This document shows, in pieces, positions 8,170 through 16,479 of a DNA stretch of 27,255 nucleotides. Both the position numbers and the translations under genes were made by a program. Source of the stretch: Euryarchaeota archaeon UBA501 (GTDB taxonomy: Archaea; Thermoplasmatota; Poseidoniia; Poseidoniales; Thalassarchaeaceae); contig DAVT01000128.1 in assembly GCA_002505685.1 (NCBI GenBank), positions 1-27,255 on the forward strand, written 5' to 3'. Position 1 is the first letter of the stretch. Every line of letters starts with the position of its first letter. Below the pieces are notes generated by a model. It ran no database searches. It was given only the letters and a program-made list of their open reading frames with translations, and was not told where the DNA came from.

Positions 8170-11100
8170 TCATTCTTGACTTGCTAGCCACTCTTCGAGT
8201 TGATCCACATTCCAACCCTGATCGAAATAGCCCTGAATGGTTGCTTCATCCCAGAATGGGAACTTTTCCTTTGCAATTTCCATTGGACTCTTTGTCACGG
8301 ATGCACCGGGTGGACCACGGGATGAACCGGGTGGACCGCGCCCTCTAGCACCAGGTGGACCACGGCTTCTAGCAGGGGTCACAGGTTGTGCTGCAGGAAG
8401 GAAATCTTCCTCCTCAATGTACTCCAATTCCTCATCCTCAACCGTTTTGTTGAGAACGAGCAAGACGACTACAACTGCTACAACAAGCACCAAGACCACA
8501 CCGATAATTCCAATCAGTAACATCGAACCACCTTGCGATTTTTCATCAGAGTATTTGGCGACGTTAAATGCAGGGATGCTGGCAATTTCTTCTCCATCAA
8601 CCTTAATCAAGATGCTAACATTTGTTGCTGCCTCAGGGAATGGGTCGACTTCAATTCGCCACAATCCACAATCGGATTTGGCGTTGCATACATCAGAAGT
8701 TTTTGTTACTGGTGACTGGAATTCTCCACTGATTGAAATGACAATTTGAATTTCAAATTGACCTTCCTTATTACCGACGTTCTCAAAGTCGATTAGTATG
8801 TCAAACGGCTTTTCTGCCATTGGATTATCGACAGATAAGTCGACTCGATTAATTTCGAAATTGGAAGACTCGTAAGTCAATTCATATTCCCCTGCACCAC
8901 CGTCCAGCGCCTCTCCAAAGGCCCCGGAACCACTGATGGTTTGACCGGCTGTATCGTATCCAGTTAACCAGAATTTCACGATTACATTTTCCATGTCATC
9001 AGGGATTGGTTGAACATTATCCCACAAATTGAAACAGGTTGCAGTCGCACGTATTCGACCTTGATCAGATTGAAGGGCCATGGGTACGCTTTCCCATCCT
9101 TGGCTATCCTCAAATGCGCTGACATACTCTGTCCAATTGAATTCAAATCCACTCTGTACTTGTTGGGTTTGGTAGAACATCCAATTGAGATGGACTGAAT
9201 CGATATTCATTTGTTGGCGCTCATCGATTAGAATCTCCGCTGACAAGCAATCCATGATGGATGTAGAAATACCACCATCTAGTGTTTCACCTGAGTCTGC
9301 ATTCGACAATTCCCATGAGTTAGATACAGCATTGGGTGGAGTACCATCCACCTTGACGACAAATTCACGCGAGGGGGCTGGAGTATAATCTATGGCACCT
9401 TCAGGTAGACCTAGCAATTGCATGGTGTAAGTGTACTCATTCGTGGAGTATGCTGCAGGTTCAATCAACTGGAATGTTCCATTTTCAAATGGATATTCGG
9501 TGGTTACGGTTTGTGCCGGGTTATATCCAAGATCAGCATTTCCATTTGGATATGCTGGAATTCTAGTGACTTGCAAAGTCATTGGGATTTCAGGGCTAAC
9601 GAAAATGAAGGAATTCATTCCGGCGCTAAACACATATCGACCATCGATGACCAAAATGTCACCTGGTGCCACATATCCACCTGATTCGGTGCCTACGCCA
9701 TCTGACGAGAAACCAGAGGTATCTTCCACGGTAAACGTGGTCATATCCAATTCTATTCCACTTGCGTACATCCATCTTTGTGTGGGATCATTTGCAGAAA
9801 TTGTACTATATTTCTCATCTTTATCGCTGATATATACATCAGGCGTAATCACGCCACCGACAAAGGAGTTTGGAATTGACCACTTCATCCGAATTGGAAC
9901 GTCGAGAGTGAATTGTTGTTCAAACGGAGAAATCAGAACGTTGCCCTCCCGACTCAACATGCGAGGCTTTACACCCGTATTTTCGTAATCGTCGATGATT
10001 TCAAGCCAGTTACTGTCCGTCCAAGCCGTATCATTCTGAGGGGAATAGAATAACTCTGTGTGCGCTTGAGGGTCATAGACCAGAGAATCATTCTGCGACG
10101 AAAATTGCGGATTCATATTGATGCTAATGACTTCGATATCTCTCCAACCGTTCAAATCTTTACCATCAACCAACAGGTGATACACGTTTCCAGCGTATAT
10201 TGAACGGTTTTCGTTGGTTAACGAATTCCCATTAGAATCTGAGATTCGGAATGCGTCGATACCTGGTGTCGCACTATCCATGGCAATGTATGTCACGAGG
10301 TCTCCGTTAATCCCTGGGCCACCCCCATTGATTTGGTTTCCACCGATGTCTCCACCGGATACGAATACGCTAACCATTTGAGGTGGAGATATACCGTTAT
10401 TCGCATAGTCACTGATACATTCGCAGGGCAAATTAATCGTGTAATACGAGGTGTCAGTAGCAGTTTCACGAACAAGTTCAACCTGTGAATATTCATTCAA
10501 CTGAGCTTCTCGGTCTTTCTCTCCAGCATCCGGAACGTGGCCAGGTTCTCCTTCCTCCCAATCTGCTGGGGGACAAACGCCATCTAAACCACAATCATCC
10601 TGTTGTTCAACCCAATAATTGAGGGTCAACGTTTCAGGGGCGAGGGGGTTATCTCGAGCCGCAATTCTGAATTTCTGATTGAGGCTCGCACGGACCCAAG
10701 TATCATCATCAAGTTCACGCCAATCTCCTTGGTTGCTGAATACTGAGATATTCACTAAATCGGGAGAATATGGATCCAGAGTGATTGAGAAGCGAATCGC
10801 ACAATCACTGTCCGGGTTGTACTCTGCCGGTGGACATACCGTATCGCCATCGGTGTAGTTGGTCATCAATAGGCGGTAATGTTCGTTCCCAACTTCCATT
10901 GCAGGGAGTGTGGGTTGCCAAGCAAATTCTCCATCGATTGTTGGGGCGACCGAATCGACTGGAAGCCATTCCTCCATCATGATGTTTGACTGGTTTCGCT
11001 TTTGCAAATGAATTTGGTAATTCATCGGATTTGGAGCAACATCGATGTCCTCATATCGAACACTGAAATCAAGAGTGATTGTGTTGCTCGAGAATGCATT

Positions 11101-14049
11101 GGTCAAATCGGTCTGCTCAATTCCTCCTTGATTGAATAGATGGAAGTCGATGATACCTGCATCATTTTCCACTGCATTACCAACGCTTGGCGCAATCAGA
11201 GTACCTGCGGGAAGGCCACTGACGCCAGTGTCAGAAATTGCCATTGCATACAGGCGTACGCTTGCAGTATCATCCCAAGTTGGATTGACGGTAAAGCGCC
11301 AGTTTAGTTGCATGGTTGAAGAACCATCGACAGGAGCGGACATCGATTGCAAAGCCATGAAATCGATCTTGTCGTCCTCATCGGATTCTTCCCAGAAACT
11401 ACCATTTCCACTATCCCAGCGCAATTCCATATTCCCATTTTCAGTTTCAAACAATAGGGAGGCTCCTCCAAGAGTTTCGGTCGCACCGGATACATCGTGA
11501 GTCGTGATGATTTCAATGATGTCACCATTTGGATACATACCAGTGATGCCGCCGTCATCCAAAGTTGAGTCATATCCACTGGTGGTTGTTACGGATAGCG
11601 AACTCAGTGATATCGCACCTCCAGAGCCGCCAACAACCCTCATTGGGACGACAACATCCGAGCCATCGCCATTGCCTGCCAATGCTACACCCTGATTCAG
11701 TTCACGGGCAATGTTGTTTGAATCTCCAATCGAGCGTTGCCAATCATACACAATTTCGAGGTCTCGGAATGTGATGCTAGAACCGATAATCGAAGTTGGA
11801 GCATCTAAACTTAGTCGGAATAAGCACCACTCATTCCCATAATGATCGACCCAAGCCACAGGTGTCAGTGGATTGTCTAACAGTGACTGAATCGATGATT
11901 GAATCGAGGCCAATGGACTCTCAGGGTAGGGTACCAAGAACGGTCCTTCATCGATGGTTCCGATGACCTCTTCTTCGTTTCCGCTCATGATGGATAAATC
12001 GAATTCGCCAATTCCATTTGAATCAAAATTGATTTCAGCATAATTCACATCTGCACCCTTTGGCAAGAGGAAAGACGCACCTTCGGAATGTAGGTTCACA
12101 TCCAGCATCATAATCGATGAAGATGCTCCTTCGTTGATTCCATTGACCACGCCAGAACGGAACATGTCTTGGCGGCCAAATCGTCCGAAACCGGAATCCA
12201 TCATTCCCCATTCGATATCGCCGTCAGCAGCTACATCGAGCGAAATACCACGAGAGTGGTGAGCGAAGCGGTACTCTGCGTGGAATGAATAAACCTCACA
12301 GAATGACGTGTAATTTGCCATAACGCCGAAAGTGAAGGTCGGTTCTGAAAGTTCAGTCCACTGATTATTCGCCAATACATGCATTTGGTCATCCGCATTC
12401 AAACTCAAACCGAGCAACGCGTTGGGTGTGCCTCCACAATTATCGACAATTGTGGGTTTTACCGCAACAATCGGCATCGAGAAGTCTGAACGCGAGATTG
12501 TTGGTGTAAATGAGGTGTCATGAATACTGGTCATCAGAAGTAATTCAGAGCCTCCGTTCATCTCCGATATCCATTTGTCACCAGCGTATGTACCACCTTC
12601 CCAGAATACGCCCTCAGTATTGTTGAATGTAGTTCCAATAATTGTCCCCAAGTGGAATCCATATAGTACAGGAGATGACAAACGTGCAGTTCCTGAACCA
12701 AACGTGAACTTCAAATCGATGAGGGGGTATGTATCAGCATCAATATCCCACAATTCAATGAGGCTACCTTGGAGATTTGACATTGCATTCCCGTTGCGAT
12801 CTAGGACAACATTTCCTGTACCTGCATCAAGGATATCAACACCAAAATCTGAAGAGGCTGTTTTGCGAAGTTCAAGATTTAGCAACCCATAGCCATCAGG
12901 GAATCCTGGTTGACCTGATGCCTGTGGGGCGAATGAACTCAATGTGACGTCACCCTGAGCGGGAAGAGGGTCACCCACACGGACCCCGTCAATGTACCAA
13001 CCTGAATTCATCATTTCAACTGGAAAGTTTTCATTGCGTGGGTTGATTTCGTGAATGAAAACAAGTTGCACGTAACGACCTGCGTGAGATGATAGGTCAA
13101 TCTCAATGTTCGACCAACCCCCTGGGCTATTGGAGGATGTTGTACCGTTACCTGCGAGAACATAATCGCCCGATTGGGGACCATTGTTGCCCAAACTATT
13201 GCACCTTCCTGATGGCACTTGATTGGTTGCTGACCCCAATTGATGGAAGCCGTCTCCGGATGAAATTCCAGTGGTTGAACCTACATCAAAAGGAACGAAT
13301 ACTGCATTTTGGAAATCGATATTATTCGTTGAGTTCTTCACTGCAACATATGCACAGTCATCGTAATAGAACTGATTTGTGCCTGCTGAACGATAGAAAA
13401 GTGAATGGAAACTTCGGAATGACATGTCTGCCTTGCCTGGATGTACAAAGAACGAGGGGCTATTCAGCACCATCTCATATTCTCCATCGGGTATGTTTGC
13501 AGTATAATCAGGGTTTTCGAAATCGGTACCCCAACACCAATCTCCGACCCCACATCCCTGAGTTAACACGTTGTTATCCCCGCGGTCATGGCCCCAATTG
13601 ATTACCAGTGGCTCCAAACCTTGATCTGGTCCGGTAGTCCAACCTTCTGTATTCGATTCAAAGTCTGCACCGTAACCCAAACTGGTTAACTGAAGAGATT
13701 CTTCTTCGACTGTGAAATCACTACTGGATGAATACTGTGTCATCCCACCATTGTAAATCGGATTCCAAATCTCACCATTGGCCACCAATGAACTGTCGAT
13801 TACCTGCACGTCATTGTGTTCAGTATACGATGTTCCAACAGTTAGGTCAGCGGAAGTAACGGTTTCACCGGCAGGCATACTAACGCCTCCAGTCAAATCA
13901 TCATCCCAAGTGCCTTGATCGCGAAGTTCAACATCGACTTCAGAATCTCCATTGGCAAATGTGCTAATCGTCGCTGCATGAACCAGAGTTGTTGAGAACA
14001 ACATCAAGCAAATCATGGCCAACGAAAGGGTACGTGTTCGGTTCGTCAT
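8170..14049 (-). CDS. Giant secreted, membrane-anchored beta-rich surface protein
   Basis: A 1959-residue protein with an N-terminal signal peptide (hydrophobic stretch, likely cleavage after LVHA near residue 25). A very long extracellular region, rich in Asp, Asn, Gly, Ser and Thr, follows. A MAM/lectin-like segment with SGWYIDGVRVGD lies near residues 313-356. Cysteine pairs in short Asp/Pro-rich loops (CGLDGVCPP, CPPAEYNPDSDC) suggest disulfides or calcium sites. One transmembrane helix at 1843-1867 is followed by an acidic stretch (EELEYIEEED), three RGPPG repeats, and a helical end with FPFWDEATIQGYFDQGW and DQLEEWL. The topology places the tail in the cytoplasm. No catalytic motif was seen; an adhesive, structural or substrate-binding role is inferred. 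GGATGTGA lies five bases before the ATG. Confidence 0.9.
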   Translation of the reverse strand: MTNRTRTLSLAMICLMLFSTTLVHAATISTFANGDSEVDVELRDQGTWDDDLTGGVSMPAGETVTSADLTVGTSYTEHNDVQVIDSSLVANGEIWNPIYNGGMTQYSSSSDFTVEEESLQLTSLGYGADFESNTEGWTTGPDQGLEPLVINWGHDRGDNNVLTQGCGVGDWCWGTDFENPDYTANIPDGEYEMVLNSPSFFVHPGKADMSFRSFHSLFYRSAGTNQFYYDDCAYVAVKNSTNNIDFQNAVFVPFDVGSTTGISSGDGFHQLGSATNQVPSGRCNSLGNNGPQSGDYVLAGNGTTSSNSPGGWSNIEIDLSSHAGRYVQLVFIHEINPRNENFPVEMMNSGWYIDGVRVGDPLPAQGDVTLSSFAPQASGQPGFPDGYGLLNLELRKTASSDFGVDILDAGTGNVVLDRNGNAMSNLQGSLIELWDIDADTYPLIDLKFTFGSGTARLSSPVLYGFHLGTIIGTTFNNTEGVFWEGGTYAGDKWISEMNGGSELLLMTSIHDTSFTPTISRSDFSMPIVAVKPTIVDNCGGTPNALLGLSLNADDQMHVLANNQWTELSEPTFTFGVMANYTSFCEVYSFHAEYRFAHHSRGISLDVAADGDIEWGMMDSGFGRFGRQDMFRSGVVNGINEGASSSIMMLDVNLHSEGASFLLPKGADVNYAEINFDSNGIGEFDLSIMSGNEEEVIGTIDEGPFLVPYPESPLASIQSSIQSLLDNPLTPVAWVDHYGNEWCLFRLSLDAPTSIIGSSITFRDLEIVYDWQRSIGDSNNIARELNQGVALAGNGDGSDVVVPMRVVGGSGGAISLSSLSVTTTSGYDSTLDDGGITGMYPNGDIIEIITTHDVSGATETLGGASLLFETENGNMELRWDSGNGSFWEESDEDDKIDFMALQSMSAPVDGSSTMQLNWRFTVNPTWDDTASVRLYAMAISDTGVSGLPAGTLIAPSVGNAVENDAGIIDFHLFNQGGIEQTDLTNAFSSNTITLDFSVRYEDIDVAPNPMNYQIHLQKRNQSNIMMEEWLPVDSVAPTIDGEFAWQPTLPAMEVGNEHYRLLMTNYTDGDTVCPPAEYNPDSDCAIRFSITLDPYSPDLVNISVFSNQGDWRELDDDTWVRASLNQKFRIAARDNPLAPETLTLNYWVEQQDDCGLDGVCPPADWEEGEPGHVPDAGEKDREAQLNEYSQVELVRETATDTSYYTINLPCECISDYANNGISPPQMVSVFVSGGDIGGNQINGGGPGINGDLVTYIAMDSATPGIDAFRISDSNGNSLTNENRSIYAGNVYHLLVDGKDLNGWRDIEVISINMNPQFSSQNDSLVYDPQAHTELFYSPQNDTAWTDSNWLEIIDDYENTGVKPRMLSREGNVLISPFEQQFTLDVPIRMKWSIPNSFVGGVITPDVYISDKDEKYSTISANDPTQRWMYASGIELDMTTFTVEDTSGFSSDGVGTESGGYVAPGDILVIDGRYVFSAGMNSFIFVSPEIPMTLQVTRIPAYPNGNADLGYNPAQTVTTEYPFENGTFQLIEPAAYSTNEYTYTMQLLGLPEGAIDYTPAPSREFVVKVDGTPPNAVSNSWELSNADSGETLDGGISTSIMDCLSAEILIDERQQMNIDSVHLNWMFYQTQQVQSGFEFNWTEYVSAFEDSQGWESVPMALQSDQGRIRATATCFNLWDNVQPIPDDMENVIVKFWLTGYDTAGQTISGSGAFGEALDGGAGEYELTYESSNFEINRVDLSVDNPMAEKPFDILIDFENVGNKEGQFEIQIVISISGEFQSPVTKTSDVCNAKSDCGLWRIEVDPFPEAATNVSILIKVDGEEIASIPAFNVAKYSDEKSQGGSMLLIGIIGVVLVLVVAVVVVLLVLNKTVEDEELEYIEEEDFLPAAQPVTPARSRGPPGARGRGPPGSSRGPPGASVTKSPMEIAKEKFPFWDEATIQGYFDQGWNVDQLEEWLASQE
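8302..8376 (-). repeat. RGPPG-encoding short repeat in the cytoplasmic tail
   Basis: Three imperfect copies of a GGTGGACC-containing unit encode three RGPPG pentapeptides at about residues 1892-1917 of the giant surface protein. They separate an acidic juxtamembrane stretch from a C-terminal helical motif. The repeat is proline/arginine-rich and likely disordered. Confidence 0.7.
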
Positions 14050-14067
14050 TCAGGTCACATCCAAGAT

Positions 14068-14084
14068 GAACCACATAGTGGTTC
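14068..14084 (-). promoter_or_regulatory. Perfect hairpin at the 5' end of the giant-gene transcript
   Basis: Arms GAACCAC and GTGGTTC (7 bp) with a three-base loop lie 19 to 35 bases before the ATG of the surface protein. The TATA-like element near 14110 predicts transcription starting around 14085, so the hairpin would form at the extreme 5' end of the mRNA. It could be a stabiliser or an operator dyad. Confidence 0.4.
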
Positions 14085-14105
14085 TAAGCAACCCACACAA
14101 GGCCG

Positions 14106-14114
14106 GCATATAAC
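14106..14114 (-). promoter_or_regulatory. TATA-like promoter of the giant surface-protein operon
   Basis: Minus-strand GTTATATG is the only clear TATA-like sequence in the 108-base gap upstream of the surface-protein gene. It lies about 60 bases before the ATG, giving a predicted leader of about 35 bases. Confidence 0.45.
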
Positions 14115-14130
14115 ACCCATGTTGAATCGC

Positions 14131-14150
14131 TTGGCCCCGTAGGGGGCCAA
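14131..14150 (-). terminator. Hairpin after the ThiI-like gene
   Basis: Eight-base arms TTGGCCCC and GGGGCCAA around a four-base loop begin seven bases past the ThiI-like stop. It is the most GC-rich stem in the window. No U-tract follows. Likely a 3'-end or termination structure separating this gene from the giant surface-protein unit. Confidence 0.5.
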
Positions 14151-14157
14151 AATATCC

Positions 14158-14823
14158 CTATTTCAGGGCCAATTGCCTGATTCTAACTGATTTTAGGCAG
14201 GATTCAGCCAAATGTTGAATCCCACCATGGATGCTCTCATTTTCCCGTAGTCTATTCAAGTCTGCTACCGTGGTTGGGCGGTCTGGTCCAAGAGCATCAC
14301 AGAGTTCAGGTCCAGTGGAAATATGATAGGTACCAATTTCCCGAGCTTCATCGATAATTTCCTGCTTATCCAACCCGAGTAAAGGTCGTAAAATTCGGAA
14401 TCTACTCGCTTCTTCCACAGCCCCCAAATTCCCTAGCGTTTGGCTGCTCACTTGACCCAAATTTTCGCCTGTCAAAATCGCGGTCGCCCCAACTTCATCA
14501 GCAACATCGCTTGCAATTGCGTTGAACAACCGTTTCATGTGCACAAAATAGTCACGATGCGCTTCAAGTTCAGTGAATTTTGCAAGAGTTTCCCCTACAA
14601 GAACGACCCTGAGATTTGAATCGATTTGACCCGATGAATCAGCGGATTGTAAGAGGTGTTCCAAACTGGCGACGGTTTTGTCCTCTGCTTCAGTTCCAGT
14701 AATCGGTTCTTGTGAGCAGTGAACTGGAATGATGTTCCAACCTGAACGGACCATTCTGGCTACCGCGACTGGGGAATCAATACCTCCAGAAACCAGTGCG
14801 ATGCACGTTGGAGGCTGCGCCAT
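14158..14823 (-). CDS. ThiI-like PP-loop sulfurtransferase domain protein (minimal)
   Basis: A 221-residue PP-loop ATPase of the ThiI/tRNA 4-thiouridine synthetase family. ThiI adenylates uridine 8 of tRNA, or acts in thiazole synthesis, before sulfur insertion. The pyrophosphate loop SGGIDSP is at residues 12-18. The ThiI signatures TGENLGQVSSQ (118-128) and ILRPLLGLDKQEI (144-156) follow. Cys175 in PELCDALGP is in the position of the catalytic cysteine. Cys36 could be its disulfide partner (inference). The N-terminal ferredoxin-like and THUMP domains, which bind tRNA in full-length ThiI (about 380-480 residues), are missing. The ATG at 14823 has no Shine-Dalgarno site, which suggests leaderless translation. 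Confidence 0.82.
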   Translation of the reverse strand: MAQPPTCIALVSGGIDSPVAVARMVRSGWNIIPVHCSQEPITGTEAEDKTVASLEHLLQSADSSGQIDSNLRVVLVGETLAKFTELEAHRDYFVHMKRLFNAIASDVADEVGATAILTGENLGQVSSQTLGNLGAVEEASRFRILRPLLGLDKQEIIDEAREIGTYHISTGPELCDALGPDRPTTVADLNRLRENESIHGGIQHLAESCLKSVRIRQLALK

Positions 14824-14846
14824 GACGGCGGCTACTGCTTCACCCC

Positions 14847-14853
14847 CATAATG
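14847..14853. promoter_or_regulatory. Possible shared divergent TATA-like element
   Basis: CATAATG (CATTATG on the other strand) sits centrally between the ThiI-like start at 14823 and position 14875, about 25-27 bases from each. That is the archaeal TATA-to-start spacing in both directions. The match to a TATA consensus is weak. Confidence 0.3.
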
Positions 14854-14916
14854 CGATGGGTTGGGGGAAACTAGGTGACAGCCTCAAGAGGGGGTGGTGT
14901 CACCCACCGACCGGAG

Positions 14917-15384
14917 ATGGAGATGTCTGAGCCCTATTCAACCGACCCCGTGACAAAAATCGACGAGGTATTTCCGCAGGATACCAATGCATACAATACA
15001 CTATTTGGTGGTCGTTTGATGAGTATCATGGATACCGCAGCGGGAATGGTTTCAAGCAAATTTGCCCACCGCGAATTCGTTACTGTTTCAGTGGATGCAT
15101 TGAAATTCAAGAGGCCAGCCTACCAAGGAGACCTCATTGAAACTACTGCGAAAGTGGTCCACACAAGCACTCACACGGCTGGAGTACACGTTATTGCAAA
15201 GCGACTGAACCGAAGTGAATGGGTCACTGAAGAAATCTGTTCTGGATTCTTTTTTATGGTTGCAATTGATTCTCAAATGAGACCTATTCCGATTCCACAA
15301 TTGACACCTGAAACCGAGGAAGATCAAAGAATGTGGAATTTAGCTCAGGCCGCTCGTGATGCGATGAAGGCATCCGGACAGTAA
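14917..15384 (+). CDS. Acyl-CoA thioesterase, hotdog fold (YciA/BFIT type)
   Basis: Single hotdog-domain protein of 155 residues that hydrolyses acyl-CoA to free acid and CoA. The pattern DTNAYNTLFGGRLMSIMDTAAG matches the YciA-type helix with its conserved Asn, FGG and catalytic Asp. The strand pattern VTVSVDALKFKRPAYQGDLI is also typical. A charged C-terminal extension follows. The ATG at 14917 is chosen for fit to the family length. A second ATG at 14923, and a GTG at 14875 that adds a Gly/Arg-rich stretch, are alternatives. It heads a plus-strand unit divergent from the ThiI-like gene. It could edit or release acyl chains, including those made by the synthase at the left edge (inference). 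Confidence 0.85.
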   Translation: MEMSEPYSTDPVTKIDEVFPQDTNAYNTLFGGRLMSIMDTAAGMVSSKFAHREFVTVSVDALKFKRPAYQGDLIETTAKVVHTSTHTAGVHVIAKRLNRSEWVTEEICSGFFFMVAIDSQMRPIPIPQLTPETEEDQRMWNLAQAARDAMKASGQ

Positions 15385-15413
15385 CACCATTTCCAATCAA
15401 AAGAGGTGCGAAA

Positions 15414-16397
15414 ATGCCCGTGTTGAATGTCGCTTTCATCGGTTCTGAGGAATTGGCTCGCAAATTGGCGAAAAAGGGAGATGTGCGGGATATTGAATCC
15501 TATGTTCACAAGGAAATTGTGGATGGACAGGTACGCATTTTGTCCCTATTACGGCCCCTGCGTCATCCAGAAAGGTTGAGGCCTTTGCTCAGTGTACTCA
15601 ATGTTGCCAAGGCAGGAGTTGTCGAGATTTCTGAGGTGGATGCTGCCTTGGGGGAGGTCATGGTTGCGTTTGGTGCTGCTGGGATTTGCAATGGACACGC
15701 AATTATCTCGCCCAAGGAAGGGCGATGGATTGATGCGGACCAAGTAAAGATGATTCTAAAACAGGCTGGTTTGGATTCATGGACACTACATGAAACGCCT
15801 CCAGATGAGCATTCATTGAGAGAAAATCTACTATCCAACTTGGATTCTGGAGAACCAAACGATCCTCTGATAATCCCCATCGACCAACATTTCAATGTCA
15901 AAGGTGTCGGTTTGGTCGCGATTGGTTACGTTCAAGCTGGTGCAATCACGAAGCATGATGAAATCCTAGTCCTCCCAGCCAATGAAAGTGGAATCGCTAG
16001 AAGTTTACAAGTGATGGATGACGATGTAGAGCAGAGTATTATCGGCGATAGAGTTGGTGTCGCAATTCGTAACCTAAGAGAAGAAGCACTGCACCGAGGG
16101 TGCATAATTACACATCCAAATGCAGATGGTTTGACCCGCCATGATTCGTCAATATTCACACTACAAAAAGCTCCATTCCAAAAACGAGAACTGGCGGCAG
16201 GAGATGTTGTACATGCTGCTATCGATTTACAATTCCAAGTGGGTCGTGTACAATCAATAGAAGGAGATGTGATTACAGTCGATTGGGAACAACCATTATG
16301 GGTCCAAAAACGTGAGACTGCTCCAGTGATGATTGCACAATTAGATGCTGGAAATATGAGAATCATGGGTGTTGCATCTTCTATCGCGCCCGCGTGA
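15414..16397 (+). CDS. Archaeal EF1A/SelB-like protein with degenerate GTPase domain
   Basis: A 327-residue protein resembling archaeal EF-Tu/EF1A-like proteins that lack GTPase motifs. The N-terminal strand NVAFIG, normally followed by GHVDHGKT, here continues SEELARKL. No P-loop lysine or NKxD motif is visible. The segment AKAGVVEISEVDAALGEVMVAFGAAGI matches the DxxxGE(v) helix of this family. The C-terminal half, from about residue 170, has domain-2-like beta strands (VGLVAIGYVQAGAI, GDRVGVAIRNL) as in translation GTPases. AGAGGTG lies upstream of the ATG. It cannot be a normal elongation factor; a ribosome- or RNA-related role is inferred from the fold only. Confidence 0.7.
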   Translation: MPVLNVAFIGSEELARKLAKKGDVRDIESYVHKEIVDGQVRILSLLRPLRHPERLRPLLSVLNVAKAGVVEISEVDAALGEVMVAFGAAGICNGHAIISPKEGRWIDADQVKMILKQAGLDSWTLHETPPDEHSLRENLLSNLDSGEPNDPLIIPIDQHFNVKGVGLVAIGYVQAGAITKHDEILVLPANESGIARSLQVMDDDVEQSIIGDRVGVAIRNLREEALHRGCIITHPNADGLTRHDSSIFTLQKAPFQKRELAAGDVVHAAIDLQFQVGRVQSIEGDVITVDWEQPLWVQKRETAPVMIAQLDAGNMRIMGVASSIAPA

Positions 16398-16425
16398 GAC
16401 ATTCACCCGAAAACTGTGGGTCTCA
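16395..16425 (+). terminator. Stem-loop overlapping the EF1A-like stop codon
   Basis: TGAGAC (containing the TGA stop) pairs with GTCTCA across a 19-base loop. There is no U-tract. It separates this gene from the promoter of the next. It is weaker than the tight-loop hairpins elsewhere. Confidence 0.3.
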
Positions 16426-16447
16426 TGGTGATGAACTGCGATAAACT

Positions 16448-16454
16448 GTATAAG
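16448..16454 (+). promoter_or_regulatory. TATA box for a leaderless gene
   Basis: GTATAAG is centred 29 bases before the ATG at 16480, so transcription should start at or just before the start codon. No Shine-Dalgarno site precedes that ATG. This is the clearest promoter in the window. Confidence 0.6.
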
Positions 16455-16479
16455 CAGCAAGTCTCGCTGACGTTCTGGG

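Noticed and set aside
13089..13601. A 170-codon plus-strand open frame inside the giant surface-protein gene
   Set aside because: It has no domain and no supported start, and the minus-strand frame is continuous and clearly coding.
1..14049. Lipid operon driven as one unit from the promoter near 14110
   Set aside because: Small gaps allow it, but the hairpins at 5867-5940 and the unrelated upstream genes make full co-transcription unproven, so it is not listed as a feature.
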